DNA of 64,000 bases, taken from positions 1 to 64,000 of the forward strand of contig CAMYII010000080.1 in NCBI GenBank assembly GCA_947258385.1. The letters are read 5' to 3'. A program made the position numbers and the translations under genes. This stretch comes from Acidiferrobacterales bacterium (GTDB lineage: Bacteria; Pseudomonadota; Gammaproteobacteria; Acidiferrobacterales; SZUA-150). Shown in pieces: positions 52,713 to 62,465 of the stretch. Under the pieces are notes generated by a model. The model had not been told where the DNA came from. It worked only from the letters and a program-made list of their open reading frames with translations, and ran no database searches. Position 1 is the first letter of the stretch; the number at the start of each line of letters is the position of its first letter.

Positions 52713-52742
52713 GATCACGCCGCCGGCAAGGGCGGCGTGATC
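52713..52742 (-). terminator. Hairpin after dsrP
   Basis: GATCACGCCGCC and its perfect complement (12 bp, six-base loop) lie just after the dsrP stop on the minus strand. There is no T-run, so it may limit or stabilise the mRNA rather than end transcription before dsrNR. Confidence 0.5.
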
Positions 52743-52750
52743 GTCTGCGT

Positions 52751-54004
52751 TCAGGCGCCGGCGGCCTCGGCCTCGACAGCAGTCTCTGCTTTGGCACGCG
52801 ATGCCGCATGCGGATCGACGAGGTCGTCGGACAGGCTATCGGGCAGGAACGGCAATGCCTTAAGGGCAAACGTGGTCAGCGCCAGGGCGATGCCGATCCC
52901 GCTCACGCCGAGCACGAGCTCGGGCAGACTGGGGGTATACTGGGCGAACTGCCCGTCGCTAAAGCTGCTGCTGACCTGCATGCCCGGCAACAGATCCATC
53001 GGGAACACCTGGCCGGCGATGATAATGGTATAGACCTGCGCCAGGCCGCCCGCAACCACCAGGCTTGCGCCGACGGCGGTCATGAAACGGGAGCGGCCAA
53101 ACAAGGGGGTGAAGAAAATCAGCAGCGGCACGATACCGCCGATCAGGATTTGACCGATCCAGAACACCTGGGTGTAGACCCCGCCGTCGAGCAGGATGAA
53201 GCGTTCGATGCCGTGGTGTTGCGTGGCATAGAGATTGGTCAGGTGATAGACCATGACGAAGTACAGCACGGCCGCCACGAATACACCGAGCAGATTCTTC
53301 AGCCGCGTCACCACCGCGTCACCCAGCGGTCGACCCGTCCAGCGGTAGGCGGCCATCAATACCAGAAGATAGATGGCCAGACCAAAGGCGAAGGACATAA
53401 TGATGAACATCGGGGCCATGATGGCGGCATCATAGGCGTGACGGGCCACCAGGAAGCCGAAGATGGAGCCGGTACCAGTGGTCAGGACCAGGCGCCAGAC
53501 AAAGGCGAACAATCCGATCTGTTTGCTGAAGCGGTTGAAGCGGTGCTCCATCATGAACCACAAATACACGATAACCACGCCGAAAAATCCGACATAGAGG
53601 AAGATATTCCATGCGAAGATGGACTTGAAGTTGTAATAGGTCATGGCCACGATCAGGCGGTCCGGCCGGCCGAGGTCGAGCACCAGCACCGCCAGGCCTC
53701 CCGCCAGCAGGGTGAGCGCCAGCAGACCCGAGAGCCGGCCCAGCGGCTTGTACATGGCACGGCCGAAGACCGAGGCAATCGACGCCACATTGAGGGCACC
53801 GGAGGCGGCCACGATCAGGAATACCGCGAACACGTGCGGCGTTCCCCACACGATCTGGTTGGTCATGCCGGTGACAATGTGACCATTGTGCTCCATATAG
53901 TAGGAAGCGCCGAGGCCGCCGAGGATCATTGCGCCAAACAGGCCGAGGAGGGCGAGAAAGCCCAGACCGCGACCGTCGATTGTGCTGTAGTGGATCTTTG
54001 TCAT
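52751..54004 (-). CDS. dsrP: DsrP, NrfD-family membrane subunit
   Basis: About 417 residues from ATG 54004 with about ten membrane helices. Features typical of NrfD/PsrC proteins include GGLGASYYMEHNGHIVTG and the LDLGRPDRL motif. It is the quinone-reacting membrane subunit of DsrMKJOP and passes electrons between the quinone pool and periplasmic DsrO/DsrJ. It follows dsrO by 42 bases. The C-terminus is rich in Ala and Glu. Confidence 0.94.
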   Translation of the reverse strand: MTKIHYSTIDGRGLGFLALLGLFGAMILGGLGASYYMEHNGHIVTGMTNQIVWGTPHVFAVFLIVAASGALNVASIASVFGRAMYKPLGRLSGLLALTLLAGGLAVLVLDLGRPDRLIVAMTYYNFKSIFAWNIFLYVGFFGVVIVYLWFMMEHRFNRFSKQIGLFAFVWRLVLTTGTGSIFGFLVARHAYDAAIMAPMFIIMSFAFGLAIYLLVLMAAYRWTGRPLGDAVVTRLKNLLGVFVAAVLYFVMVYHLTNLYATQHHGIERFILLDGGVYTQVFWIGQILIGGIVPLLIFFTPLFGRSRFMTAVGASLVVAGGLAQVYTIIIAGQVFPMDLLPGMQVSSSFSDGQFAQYTPSLPELVLGVSGIGIALALTTFALKALPFLPDSLSDDLVDPHAASRAKAETAVEAEAAGA

Positions 54005-54046
54005 GGTTTTCTCACTCAAGCTTCACGCTGTAAGCACGCCCTCGTG

Positions 54047-54778
54047 TCAGAGGCCCTGGTAGCGAACGCCCGTATTCAGATTGAGGTCGGCGCGCAGCTG
54101 CACGCTCGACTCGCTTTTGAGGCGCCGGGCGATCTCACTTTGGGAGTCGTTCAGATCACCGAAAACAATCGCCTGATGGCCATCTTCTTTGCAGGCCTCC
54201 GCGCAGGCGGTGGTGCCATCGCCACGGTCCACCTTGTGCACGCACAGGGTGCAGGACTCAACCGTGCCCTTGCCCCGGGGCGCATCGGGTTTCTGATCGG
54301 TGATGTTTTCATGAATAAAGGAACGGGCCTTGTAGGGGCAGGCCATCATGCAGTAGCGGCAGCCGATGCAGATATGCTTGTCCACCAGCACGATGCCGTC
54401 GACGCGGCGGAACGAGGCCCCGGTGGGGCACACGTCCACGCAGGGCGGGGTTTCGCAGTGCAGGCACATCACCGGCAGCGAATGCGCATAACCGGTCTGC
54501 GGGTCCCTGGCCTCGACCTTGCGGATCCATTGGGCGTCGGTCAGCGGTTTGCCGTGATCGGTGACCCCGTTCTCCTCATGACAGGCCTCCACACAGGCGG
54601 TACAGCCCTCGCTGCACTTGCCGGTGTCGATCAACAGACCCCACCGCTGCTTCGCGGTGACCGCGTCTTCCGGGCGGCGCGCGGCCGCAAGTTCGATCAG
54701 CCGGACGCCTGGCGCCAATGCCGTCCCTGCAACGGCGGCCGTACCGGCACCCAGAAATTCACGACGACTTAGACTCAT
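54047..54778 (-). CDS. dsrO: DsrO, periplasmic ferredoxin-like subunit
   Basis: A 243-residue protein. A Tat signal (SRREFLGAGTAAVAGTALAPG) exports it folded. Cys clusters for several [4Fe-4S] centres follow: CSEGCTACVEACH, CLHCETPPCVDVCPTGA, CIGCRYCMMACPYKAR and a later CTLCVHK. It carries electrons between DsrP and DsrJ. Its start overlaps the dsrJ stop by four bases (ATGA), so the two are coupled. Confidence 0.96.
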   Translation of the reverse strand: MSLSRREFLGAGTAAVAGTALAPGVRLIELAAARRPEDAVTAKQRWGLLIDTGKCSEGCTACVEACHEENGVTDHGKPLTDAQWIRKVEARDPQTGYAHSLPVMCLHCETPPCVDVCPTGASFRRVDGIVLVDKHICIGCRYCMMACPYKARSFIHENITDQKPDAPRGKGTVESCTLCVHKVDRGDGTTACAEACKEDGHQAIVFGDLNDSQSEIARRLKSESSVQLRADLNLNTGVRYQGL

Positions 54779-55296
54779 TGCGATTTCCCCGTTGCTGATG
54801 GCTGGGCATTATGTTCTGCCGTCTGAAGACGTGACATCATCACCATGTCCCGTACGCTTACGTCAGCCGAGCTTGCGAGCGGTATCAAGCCGCTGACGGC
54901 GGATTGTTTTTCCGCCTTGCCGGTGTGGCACGAGAAACAGTCCATGCTGACCGCGGCATAGGCATGGCAGTTTTGACAGAACCCGTCCTCACCCAGCACG
55001 CTGTTGGTCTTCGGGTCGGCGTGACAGTCGATACAGTTCTTCAGGCTGTGCCGCGTCGTGCGTATCCCCCGGTGCATGGTGTCATCGCGCTGATGCAGGA
55101 TAAATTCCATATGCCTGCGGCGCATGATGTCGGTCGGCTCGACGCACTTCTCGCCCTCTTTGGTAATCTTCACCTGGGGAAGCGGGGTGCGTGCAGCCTT
55201 GCTGCCCCTGCTGTCCGCGGCACCGGCGGAGGCGGCGGCGAGCACTGCGCTCGCCGCCAGAAGAACCGCCGTGCGCCTGATTGAACTGAAGGTCAT
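54775..55296 (-). CDS. dsrJ: DsrJ, triheme cytochrome c
   Basis: A 173-residue protein with a signal peptide and three CxxCH heme motifs: CIDCH (88), CQNCH (107) and CFSCH (120). Cys51 in EKCVEP matches the Cys that serves as an unusual axial heme ligand in Allochromatium DsrJ. It is the periplasmic cytochrome of DsrMKJOP. Confidence 0.96.
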   Translation of the reverse strand: MTFSSIRRTAVLLAASAVLAAASAGAADSRGSKAARTPLPQVKITKEGEKCVEPTDIMRRRHMEFILHQRDDTMHRGIRTTRHSLKNCIDCHADPKTNSVLGEDGFCQNCHAYAAVSMDCFSCHTGKAEKQSAVSGLIPLASSADVSVRDMVMMSRLQTAEHNAQPSATGKSQ

Positions 55297-55320
55297 TTTG
55301 CTATCCCCCGCTGATCTCGC

Positions 55321-57315
55321 TTACTCACCCATTCCCATCTTGATGTAGCCCGTGGGACACACATCGGCACAGATGTGGCAACCGATGCAGGTGTTGTAGT
55401 CGGTATAGACATAACGACCCATGGTCGACTCGTTCTTGGGCGTGCGGTGTACGGCGTCCTGCGGGCAGTAGATCACGCAGTTGTCGCATTCAAAACACAT
55501 GCCGCAACTCATGCAGCGCTTGGCCTCGGCGACCGCCTCTTCAGTGGAAAGGCCGTGCACCCGTTCCTGGAAATGACCCAGGACCTCCTCGGCGCTCGGC
55601 ACGGTTTCCTTGCGCTTGATGCGCTCCACGTATTCGAAATGGCCCAGGAACAGCTCCGTGGAAGGGATGATCTCCGAGGCGCCGCGGTCTTCGTAGTTAT
55701 GCACCGCAAAGCCGCCGACGGCCTTGCCTTCCAGGTCCGTGCCCCGTACACCTTTGTCGATCGGCCGCTCCACGCTGTCGTCGGCGTGGAACTCCCCGGG
55801 CTGCAGATTAAATTCGCGCAGCTTGCTCAAAAGGTTGAAGTGGTGCACGTCGACCTTGGGGCGCTTGCCGAGCTGCTCATGCTTCAGGTAATGGTCGATG
55901 CTTTCCGCGGCCACGGAGGCCTGACCGATGACCGTGGTCAACAGGTGCGGCCGGATGATGTCGCCGGCGGCGAAGAACCCGGGCCGGTTCGGCATCTGAT
56001 AATGCTTGTCGGTGTCCATGAGGCCGCGCTCATTGCCGAATCCCTCGAACCCTTCCAGGTTACCGGTCTGGCCGATGGCGGCGACGATCAGGTCGCATTC
56101 AATATCGAACTCCGAACCCTCGATGACTTCGGGTTTGCCGCCGGAATAATCCAGCTCGGCCACCCGCAACGCCGTCGCGCGACCGTCAGCACCCTTGACG
56201 GCCTCGACCGGGCTCAGCGAGCCGCGGATCTCGACCCCTTCGCGCAGGGCATCGTCGATTTCATGCTTGGCGGCGTTCATGTTCTCGATCGGTTGCCGCG
56301 ACATCAGCAGCACGTCGGCGCCTTCGCGCGCCGCGATATCGATCACGTCGTGGGCGGTGTGGCCGAGCACAATGTTCTCAGGGCGGTCTTTGTCATGGAT
56401 ATTCGTGATTTGCCCAAGACGCCGCGCCACCGAGGCCACGTCGATGGAGGTATCGCCGCCGCCGATAACGACGACCTTGCCGGCGACCGTTTTTAGACGC
56501 CCTTCGTTGAAGGCGGCCAGGAACGCGACACCGGTGATGCAGTTATGGGCGTCCGCCCCCGGAATAGGCAGGGAACGGCCGGACTGGGCGCCGATGGCGA
56601 ACAGCGTGGCGTCGAACTGTTTCTCCAGTTCGTCCATCGTGATATCGGTACCCACACGGGTCTTCAGGCGCAGCTCCACGCCCATGTCGACGATGCGATT
56701 CATCTCACCATCCAATACATCTCGCGGGGTGCGGTAGCCGGGGATGCCGTAGCGCATCATGCCGCCCAGCTCGTCGTGGTCATCGAAGACCGTGACCGCG
56801 TGACCCTTGCGCCGGAGTTGGTAGGCTGCCGCCAGGCCCGCCGGCCCGCCACCAATGATGGCGACCTTCTTGCCGGTATCGGGACCGGGGGTGAATTTGA
56901 GTTTTTCGGATAAGCCGTAGTCGCCGATGAACTGCTCGACGGAATTGATGCCCACATAGTCTTCGACTTCGTTGCGGTTGCAGCCGTCCTCACACGGAGC
57001 GGGGCACACGCGGCCCATGATCGCCGGGAACGGGTTGGCGTCGGTGGAGCGGCGAAAGGCGTATTCCTGCCAGGCCATATCGCCTGACGGTTTTTCAATA
57101 CCGCGGACGATATTCAACCAGCCGCGGATGTCTTCGCCCGAGGGGCAACTGCCCTGACATGGCGGGGTTTTGTGCACATAGGTCGGGCACTTATAGCTGG
57201 TATCGGCGATGAAGATCTCCTCCTGCCAGGGGAGGTGGGTATGGTCACCATCCTTGTACTTGCGGAAGGTATGTTGTTTTTGGGCTTCTTTCACTTTATC
57301 TGCCGGAGTCGCCAT
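55321..57315 (-). CDS. dsrL: DsrL, iron-sulfur flavoprotein oxidoreductase
   Basis: A 664-residue protein related to the NADPH-dependent glutamate synthase small subunit. The N-terminus binds Fe-S (KTPPCQGSCPSGEDIRGWL). FAD and NAD(P) sites follow (VAIIGGGPAGLAAAYQL, VVVIGGGDTSIDVA). The C-terminal ferredoxin part has CMSCGMCFECDNCVIYCP and CIGCHICADVCPTG. DsrL takes electrons from DsrAB and reduces NAD(P)+; its presence marks the sulfur-oxidising type. AAGAGGAG precedes the ATG. Confidence 0.96.
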   Translation of the reverse strand: MATPADKVKEAQKQHTFRKYKDGDHTHLPWQEEIFIADTSYKCPTYVHKTPPCQGSCPSGEDIRGWLNIVRGIEKPSGDMAWQEYAFRRSTDANPFPAIMGRVCPAPCEDGCNRNEVEDYVGINSVEQFIGDYGLSEKLKFTPGPDTGKKVAIIGGGPAGLAAAYQLRRKGHAVTVFDDHDELGGMMRYGIPGYRTPRDVLDGEMNRIVDMGVELRLKTRVGTDITMDELEKQFDATLFAIGAQSGRSLPIPGADAHNCITGVAFLAAFNEGRLKTVAGKVVVIGGGDTSIDVASVARRLGQITNIHDKDRPENIVLGHTAHDVIDIAAREGADVLLMSRQPIENMNAAKHEIDDALREGVEIRGSLSPVEAVKGADGRATALRVAELDYSGGKPEVIEGSEFDIECDLIVAAIGQTGNLEGFEGFGNERGLMDTDKHYQMPNRPGFFAAGDIIRPHLLTTVIGQASVAAESIDHYLKHEQLGKRPKVDVHHFNLLSKLREFNLQPGEFHADDSVERPIDKGVRGTDLEGKAVGGFAVHNYEDRGASEIIPSTELFLGHFEYVERIKRKETVPSAEEVLGHFQERVHGLSTEEAVAEAKRCMSCGMCFECDNCVIYCPQDAVHRTPKNESTMGRYVYTDYNTCIGCHICADVCPTGYIKMGMGE

Positions 57316-57407
57316 ACGTCTTTCTCCTCTTGTCGGTATCTCGAATTTGGTTCAGTGTTACAAAACATTGCCCAGATTTGCACGATGATCGCGTTCGCCT
57401 GGCGCCA

Positions 57408-58898
57408 TTATTCCTTGGTCTTGAGCTGGATCGCGGAGCTGACCAACTGGTGCAGGCTGCCGATCATCTCCATTGGGAAATCGTAATACGGTATTACCTT
57501 GGTGAACTGGCTCTTACAGATGGCGCAGATCGCCGCCATGAAGTTGACGCCGTGTTCGTCCACTACCTGTTTCAGGGCCTCCACGCGGGGCAGGGCGCCT
57601 TTGATGCGCAGCTCAATCAGATCGTCGGTCAGCAGGCCGCCGCCGCCGCCGCAGCAATAGGTGCTCTCATGGATCGTGTCCGGCGCCATGTCATGGAAAT
57701 GATTCGCCACCGACTTGATGATCTCGCGTGGAATAACGAACTGCCCCCCCGGCATGTTGCCCATGCGTGAGGCGCGTGCCACGTTGCAGGAATCATGAAA
57801 GGTGATGATACGATGGTCGTTGGCCTCTTTGTCCAGCGTGAGCGCCCCGCGCTGAATCAGGTCATGGGTGACCTCACAAATATGCTGCGGCGCGGGGTAT
57901 TTGGGATCCAGAAAATCGAACGGCCCGATCAGGGTGTTCCAGAAACTGTAGGCGACGCGCCAGGCATGCCCGCACTCGCCCACCACCAGACGTTTGACGC
58001 CAAGATCCAGCGCGGCCTCGCGGATGCGCCTGGTCGTCTTTTTGAGATTCGCGCCGCTGCCGATGAACATTGAGAAATTGCCGGCCTCCGAGGCATAGGA
58101 GCTCATGGTCCAGCTAATGCCGGCCTGGTGGAAGACCTTGCCGTAACCGATCAGGCCGTCGACGTGCGGCTCGGCGAAGAAGTCGGCCGATGGCGTGACC
58201 AAGAGCACGTCGGCGCCTTTTTCGTCCAGCGGGAAACGCACGTCGACGCCGGTGTCTTCTTTGACCTCTTCCTCCAGCCCTTCGAGGGTATTGCGCAGGG
58301 CGGGCTCGGGCAGCCCGAGGTTATTGCCGATCGTGTAGACCTTGCCGAGGATCTCGTTGCAATACTTCTGCCCAAGACCGACACTGTCCATGACCTCGCG
58401 CGCCGCCATGGAGATCTCGGCGGTGTCGATCCCATAGGGACAGAACACCGAACACCGCCGGCACTGGGAACACTGGTGGAAATAACTGTACCAGTCGTCC
58501 AGCACCTCTTTGTCCATGTCCCGGGCGCCCACCAGCCAGGGGAAGTATTTGCCGGCGAAGGTGTAATAGCGCCGATAGACCTGGCGCAGCAGGTCCTGGC
58601 GCGCGACCGGCATGTTCTTGGGGTCGCTGGTCCCGAGATAATAATGGCACTTGTCGGTGCAGGCCCCGCATTTGACGCAAGCGTCGAGGAAGACCTGCAG
58701 GGCGCGCGAACCCTGAACCAGCTCACCGAGTTTTTTGACGGCCTTCTCTTCCCAGTTATCGACCAGCTCATGCGGAAAACCGACGGCATCCTGGTGATCC
58801 GGTTTGGCCACAAACGGTTTGCTATGGGCCATGGATCCCACCTGGATCAAGGGAATCACCGGGTATTCTTTTAAGGCAGGTATCTCGAAATCGGCCAC
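57408..58898 (-). CDS. dsrK: DsrK, HdrD-like catalytic subunit
   Basis: About 496 residues from GTG 58898, with GGGGG upstream; the frame is open to 58985 without homology. Two [4Fe-4S] motifs (CVKCGACTDKCHYYLG, CSQCRRCSVFCPYGID) are followed by heterodisulfide-reductase-type CCG domains (TFHDSCNVAR, YCCGGGGGLLTDD). It probably reacts with the DsrC trisulfide or disulfide on the cytoplasmic side. It is paired with DsrM, 43 bases upstream. Confidence 0.95.
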   Translation of the reverse strand: MADFEIPALKEYPVIPLIQVGSMAHSKPFVAKPDHQDAVGFPHELVDNWEEKAVKKLGELVQGSRALQVFLDACVKCGACTDKCHYYLGTSDPKNMPVARQDLLRQVYRRYYTFAGKYFPWLVGARDMDKEVLDDWYSYFHQCSQCRRCSVFCPYGIDTAEISMAAREVMDSVGLGQKYCNEILGKVYTIGNNLGLPEPALRNTLEGLEEEVKEDTGVDVRFPLDEKGADVLLVTPSADFFAEPHVDGLIGYGKVFHQAGISWTMSSYASEAGNFSMFIGSGANLKKTTRRIREAALDLGVKRLVVGECGHAWRVAYSFWNTLIGPFDFLDPKYPAPQHICEVTHDLIQRGALTLDKEANDHRIITFHDSCNVARASRMGNMPGGQFVIPREIIKSVANHFHDMAPDTIHESTYCCGGGGGLLTDDLIELRIKGALPRVEALKQVVDEHGVNFMAAICAICKSQFTKVIPYYDFPMEMIGSLHQLVSSAIQLKTKE

Positions 58899-58941
58899 GT
58901 TTTTTAACCCCCGAAAGTTATGGTTCCAATAGCAAAACAGG

Positions 58942-59700
58942 CTATTTGCTGCCCGGCGTTTCCGCGGCGGTCCAGCCCGCAACATGGCGTTTCTCGCGGG
59001 CGCTGTCGACCTGGTTGCGCGACGGGCTGAAGAACACGCCCGGGGCGTGCAACAGCTTGCTGACGGGGAAGACGATCATCAGCACCGCCACCAGGGTCAG
59101 ATGGATCACTAATACAGTATCAGCGGGTAAGGGCTGCCAGTCGAAATACATCAGCCCGAGGAAGAACGCCTTCACTGCCACGATATCGGTGTGAGCAGGA
59201 TCAACAATGCCGACAATGCCGAATTTCATGAGAATGCCGCTGACGCCAATGGCTAATAGCAATAGCAGCATTAAGTGATCAGATAGATTGGTAATATAAC
59301 GTACGCGATCGACGACAAAGCGGCGCGCCCACAGGCCCAGCAGTCCGGCCACCATGGCGAAGGCCGCGTATTTGCCATAGGGCTGCACCAAGGCCACCAC
59401 GGTCCATACCGGCTCGGTGAAATAACGCAGATGACGCAGCAGGACCAGGAACAAGGCGAGATGGAACATCCAGCCGAAAATCCATATCCACTTGTTGGAC
59501 TTGAACAGGCTTTCGAAAACCGTGACTTCTTTGAACATGCGCCAGACCACACCGGTCGCGGTCGTCGGGGCGGGTGTGGTTGGAATCAGGAGCGGGGCAG
59601 GGGTGCGGGCATAGATAAATATCTTACGGAACACGCCGATGGCCAGGATGGCGGTCGCCGCGTAAAACAGCAGGGCATACGTTATCGTTAGAGCTGACAT
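58942..59700 (-). CDS. dsrM: DsrM, cytochrome b membrane subunit
   Basis: A 252-residue protein with five or six membrane helices and conserved His residues for two b hemes (WMFHLALFLVLLRHLRYF, LSDHLMLLLLLAIGVSG, VIHLTLVAVLMIVFPVSKLLHA), as in NarI. It links quinones to DsrK. Confidence 0.95.
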   Translation of the reverse strand: MSALTITYALLFYAATAILAIGVFRKIFIYARTPAPLLIPTTPAPTTATGVVWRMFKEVTVFESLFKSNKWIWIFGWMFHLALFLVLLRHLRYFTEPVWTVVALVQPYGKYAAFAMVAGLLGLWARRFVVDRVRYITNLSDHLMLLLLLAIGVSGILMKFGIVGIVDPAHTDIVAVKAFFLGLMYFDWQPLPADTVLVIHLTLVAVLMIVFPVSKLLHAPGVFFSPSRNQVDSAREKRHVAGWTAAETPGSK

Positions 59701-59773
59701 CGCTTACTCCACTACCAGTGTCGTCGGATCGGTGGGGGGGTGAAGCCCGCCCCACGCTCTCCTGGAGGCTGTA

Positions 59774-60106
59774 TTAAACGCAGCCGGTCGGTTTCGGCAG
59801 GCCGGCGTATTTACAGGCCTGTTTGGCCGGGCCATAGGGGAACAGTTCATAGAGATACTTGCTGTTGCCCTTGTCCGCGCCCAGTTTCTTGCCGATGGCC
59901 TTGGTCAGCACCCGCACGGCGGGAGCGATCTGATACTCGTCGTAGTACTCACGCAGGAAGTTGATCACTTCCCAGTGATTGTCAGACAGTTCGCAGTCGT
60001 CCAGCTTGGCCATCGCCTCGGCGACATCCTTGTTCCAGTCATCACGATTCGCGAGGTAACCTTCCTCATCGGTCTCAAAGGATTTTCCAGCAACTTCAAG
60101 TGTCAT
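59774..60106 (-). CDS. dsrC: DsrC, sulfur-carrier protein
   Basis: A 110-residue protein with the full C-terminal swinging arm: Cys98 and Cys109 in KQACKYAGLPKPTGCV. These form the trisulfide substrate of DsrAB and DsrK. Length and both Cys fit true DsrC rather than TusE-like or regulatory forms. GAGGAGAG lies upstream. Confidence 0.97.
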   Translation of the reverse strand: MTLEVAGKSFETDEEGYLANRDDWNKDVAEAMAKLDDCELSDNHWEVINFLREYYDEYQIAPAVRVLTKAIGKKLGADKGNSKYLYELFPYGPAKQACKYAGLPKPTGCV

Positions 60107-60154
60107 TTTCGACTCTCCTCTTCTCGATAAATACGTTTACGTTAACGATTAAAT

Positions 60155-60457
60155 TTATAACCAGGACTCAACCTTGTCATACTCGGTCGTAAGGTCGACG
60201 AAGCCGCTGTAGTCGACCAGCTGTACGCCTTTGATGACGCGATCCTGGACCCCGCGCGCCTTCACATCGGGCTCGAGCGCATAGACTTTCTTGGTCTTCA
60301 TCGCTTTCTCGACCACCGCGGTAATCTCGGTCCCCGTGAGGGCGCCGTAGACGCCGTCCTCGATGAACAATATGCCGCTGCCGTCTTTGGCCATCCGCAG
60401 ACAGGTGCTGAGCGCATTGTTGACCAAGGGTGATTTGTTGATTGTATGTAATAACAT
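60155..60457 (-). CDS. dsrH: DsrH, sulfur-transfer subunit
   Basis: A 100-residue TusB-like protein with the conserved Cys19 (NNALSTCLRMAKDG) and LFIEDGVYGAL. It forms the DsrE2F2H2 hexamer that hands sulfur to DsrC. Confidence 0.95.
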   Translation of the reverse strand: MLLHTINKSPLVNNALSTCLRMAKDGSGILFIEDGVYGALTGTEITAVVEKAMKTKKVYALEPDVKARGVQDRVIKGVQLVDYSGFVDLTTEYDKVESWL

Positions 60458-60479
60458 CTTACCCCATACCCCTTTTTGT

Positions 60480-60875
60480 CTAAAAGCTTAGGATTACGTC
60501 CTGGTTTTCCATCAGATCGCCCAGTTCGGCGGCGGTTTTCACCTCCACCGGGACAACCAGGTCGTCCGGAGTGAGCCCGCGGGCATCCATGGATTCCTTT
60601 TCGACATAGAGCTTTTCCACGTCATACATCTCCAGGGCGCGGTAGGTCGGCGAGAAATTCTTCATGTCCGACGCCGTCGTGTCCTGGCCTTTCTTTAGCT
60701 GATAGATGCCGTCGTCAGCGAATATCATGCTGACGTCCTGCTCAAAGGCAGCGCCGATCAATACCACTTCCAGCGACTCCAGCGCGTAGATTGTTCCGTA
60801 CGGCGCCTTGCGGTTGACGTAAAGAAACTTCTTGGTGACGCCCCCGCCGCCGGGTTCCATCATTTCATCTGCCAT
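60480..60875 (-). CDS. dsrF: DsrF, sulfur-transfer subunit
   Basis: A 131-residue TusC-like protein (KKFLYVNRKAPYGTIYALESL, FADDGIYQLKKGQDT). It lacks an active-site Cys, as usual for DsrF. It lies between dsrE and dsrH with short gaps. Confidence 0.95.
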   Translation of the reverse strand: MADEMMEPGGGGVTKKFLYVNRKAPYGTIYALESLEVVLIGAAFEQDVSMIFADDGIYQLKKGQDTTASDMKNFSPTYRALEMYDVEKLYVEKESMDARGLTPDDLVVPVEVKTAAELGDLMENQDVILSF

Positions 60876-60902
60876 CGTTGTGTATACCCCCTGTTTATGG
60901 CT

Positions 60903-61295
60903 CTAATCGCCGAAAACAACCAAACGGTCACTCTGAATTCCGGCCTCGATCAACTGCCCGAGGCCGGAGATGCGAAACCCCGGGGCAAGATTGTTCGCAT
61001 CTTTGCCCTGCCGCTTCTGCTCATCGGCATCGACGATGCCGCGGCGCTGGGCCGCGGCAACGCAGACCACGAGATCGAGACTGTGTTTTTCGGCGAGCTC
61101 GGTCCAACGATTGACGATGTGGCGCTCGTCCTGGGGTGGCGTCGTCAGACGCGTCCCGTTGTTAACACCGTCGTGGTAGAAGAAGACACGAAAGATCTCG
61201 TGACCTTTTTCCAGGGCCGCCTTGGTGAACTGATACGCCGTATCAGACGCCTGATGCGTATAGGGCCCTTCGTTGATGCAGATTCCGAACTTCAT
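60903..61295 (-). CDS. dsrE: DsrE, sulfur-transfer subunit
   Basis: A 130-residue TusD-like protein with active Cys78 in LVVCVAAAQRRGI and the FRVFFYHDGV segment. Cys78 receives persulfide sulfur before transfer to DsrC. It is present only in sulfur oxidisers of this pathway. Confidence 0.96.
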   Translation of the reverse strand: MKFGICINEGPYTHQASDTAYQFTKAALEKGHEIFRVFFYHDGVNNGTRLTTPPQDERHIVNRWTELAEKHSLDLVVCVAAAQRRGIVDADEQKRQGKDANNLAPGFRISGLGQLIEAGIQSDRLVVFGD

Positions 61296-61335
61296 CGGAT
61301 TGTTACCTCCGCCGTTGATGTCGATTCTAACCCAC

Positions 61336-62421
61336 TTAGAAGCGGATGTGTGTGGACGCGTTCAAGGTGTAACGCGAGCCGGTCCAGTTGTCGATGTGGA
61401 ACTTGGTGAACGGCAGCTCGGTCAGCTCAAAGAAACGCGGCCAGCCGATGCGCTCGACCCAGTCACCGACACGCTCCCACTCCCTGGCGTCCTCCTGGTA
61501 GACACGCAGGATGCTCTTGACGATCGCCGCGGCCTCGGGCCAACGTGGAGGGTTGTTTGGGATCCCGGCAGCCACCAGCTTGTGGAAAGAGGGCTTGCTG
61601 CGGGCGTTGGAGTGCTTACCGCCGACCCAGATGGCGAGCTTGGTGTGCTCGGCGTCGTTGATCTGCATGGGCGGACAGGGTGGGAAGCAGGCACCACAGC
61701 AGATGCATTTCTTCTCGTCCACTTCCAGGGAAGGTTTGCCGTTGACAATGGCCGGACGAATCGCGGCCACCGGGCAGCGCGCGACGACGGAAGGACGCTC
61801 GCACACATTGGCGACCAGATCGTGGTTGATCTTGGGCGGTTTGGTGTGCTGCACGTTGATGGCGATATCACCCTGCCCGCCGCAGTTGATCTGGCAGCAG
61901 GAGGTGGTGATGTGCACGCGGTTCGGCATACGCTCGTGGGTAAACTCCTCATAGAGCTCATCCATCAGCGCCTTGACGACGCCGGAGGCATCCGTACCGG
62001 GGATATCGCAGTGCAGCCAGCCCTGGGTGTGGGAGATCATGGTCACCGAGTTGCCGGTGCCGCCCACGGGATACCCGGCATCGTTGCATGCCTGGATCAG
62101 GGGCTCGACCTTGTCCGCGCTCGACACCATGATTTCCATATTGGAACGGATGGTAAACCGTACATAGCCTTCACCGTATTGGTCGATGATGTCGCACAGC
62201 AGGTTGATCTCGTAGGGGCCCAACTGGCGCTGGGTTCCAACCCGAACGGTCCAGATCTCGTCGCCGTTCTTGGCGACGTGATGCAACACGCCGGGGCGGG
62301 GACGGTCATGATAGGCCCAGTTGCCGAAATTCTTGATCATCAGCGGATGCATGTACTGGAATCCGTCCGGGCAACCGCTCTCGATCGGCTGGCGTGGCGC
62401 AGCCTTCGCTTGTTCAGCCAT
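61336..62421 (-). CDS. dsrB: DsrB, dissimilatory sulfite reductase beta subunit
   Basis: A 361-residue protein. The siroheme/[4Fe-4S] site includes TTSCCQINCGG; a ferredoxin-like insert has CICCGACFPPCPPMQI. Basic residues for sulfite binding lie around the siroheme pocket. A GGAGGT ribosome site precedes the ATG. With DsrA it oxidises DsrC-bound sulfur to sulfite. Confidence 0.97.
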   Translation of the reverse strand: MAEQAKAAPRQPIESGCPDGFQYMHPLMIKNFGNWAYHDRPRPGVLHHVAKNGDEIWTVRVGTQRQLGPYEINLLCDIIDQYGEGYVRFTIRSNMEIMVSSADKVEPLIQACNDAGYPVGGTGNSVTMISHTQGWLHCDIPGTDASGVVKALMDELYEEFTHERMPNRVHITTSCCQINCGGQGDIAINVQHTKPPKINHDLVANVCERPSVVARCPVAAIRPAIVNGKPSLEVDEKKCICCGACFPPCPPMQINDAEHTKLAIWVGGKHSNARSKPSFHKLVAAGIPNNPPRWPEAAAIVKSILRVYQEDAREWERVGDWVERIGWPRFFELTELPFTKFHIDNWTGSRYTLNASTHIRF

Positions 62422-62465
62422 GTTCTACCTCCAAAAAACCTTTACGGGTTAACTTCTTATAACAG

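Noticed and set aside
52808-54772. Open frame of 654 codons opposite dsrP and dsrO
   Set aside because: It is antisense to two clear dsr genes; the translation is rich in Gln, His and Glu as expected of a shadow.
55375-56496. Open frame opposite dsrL
   Set aside because: Antisense shadow of a confident gene.
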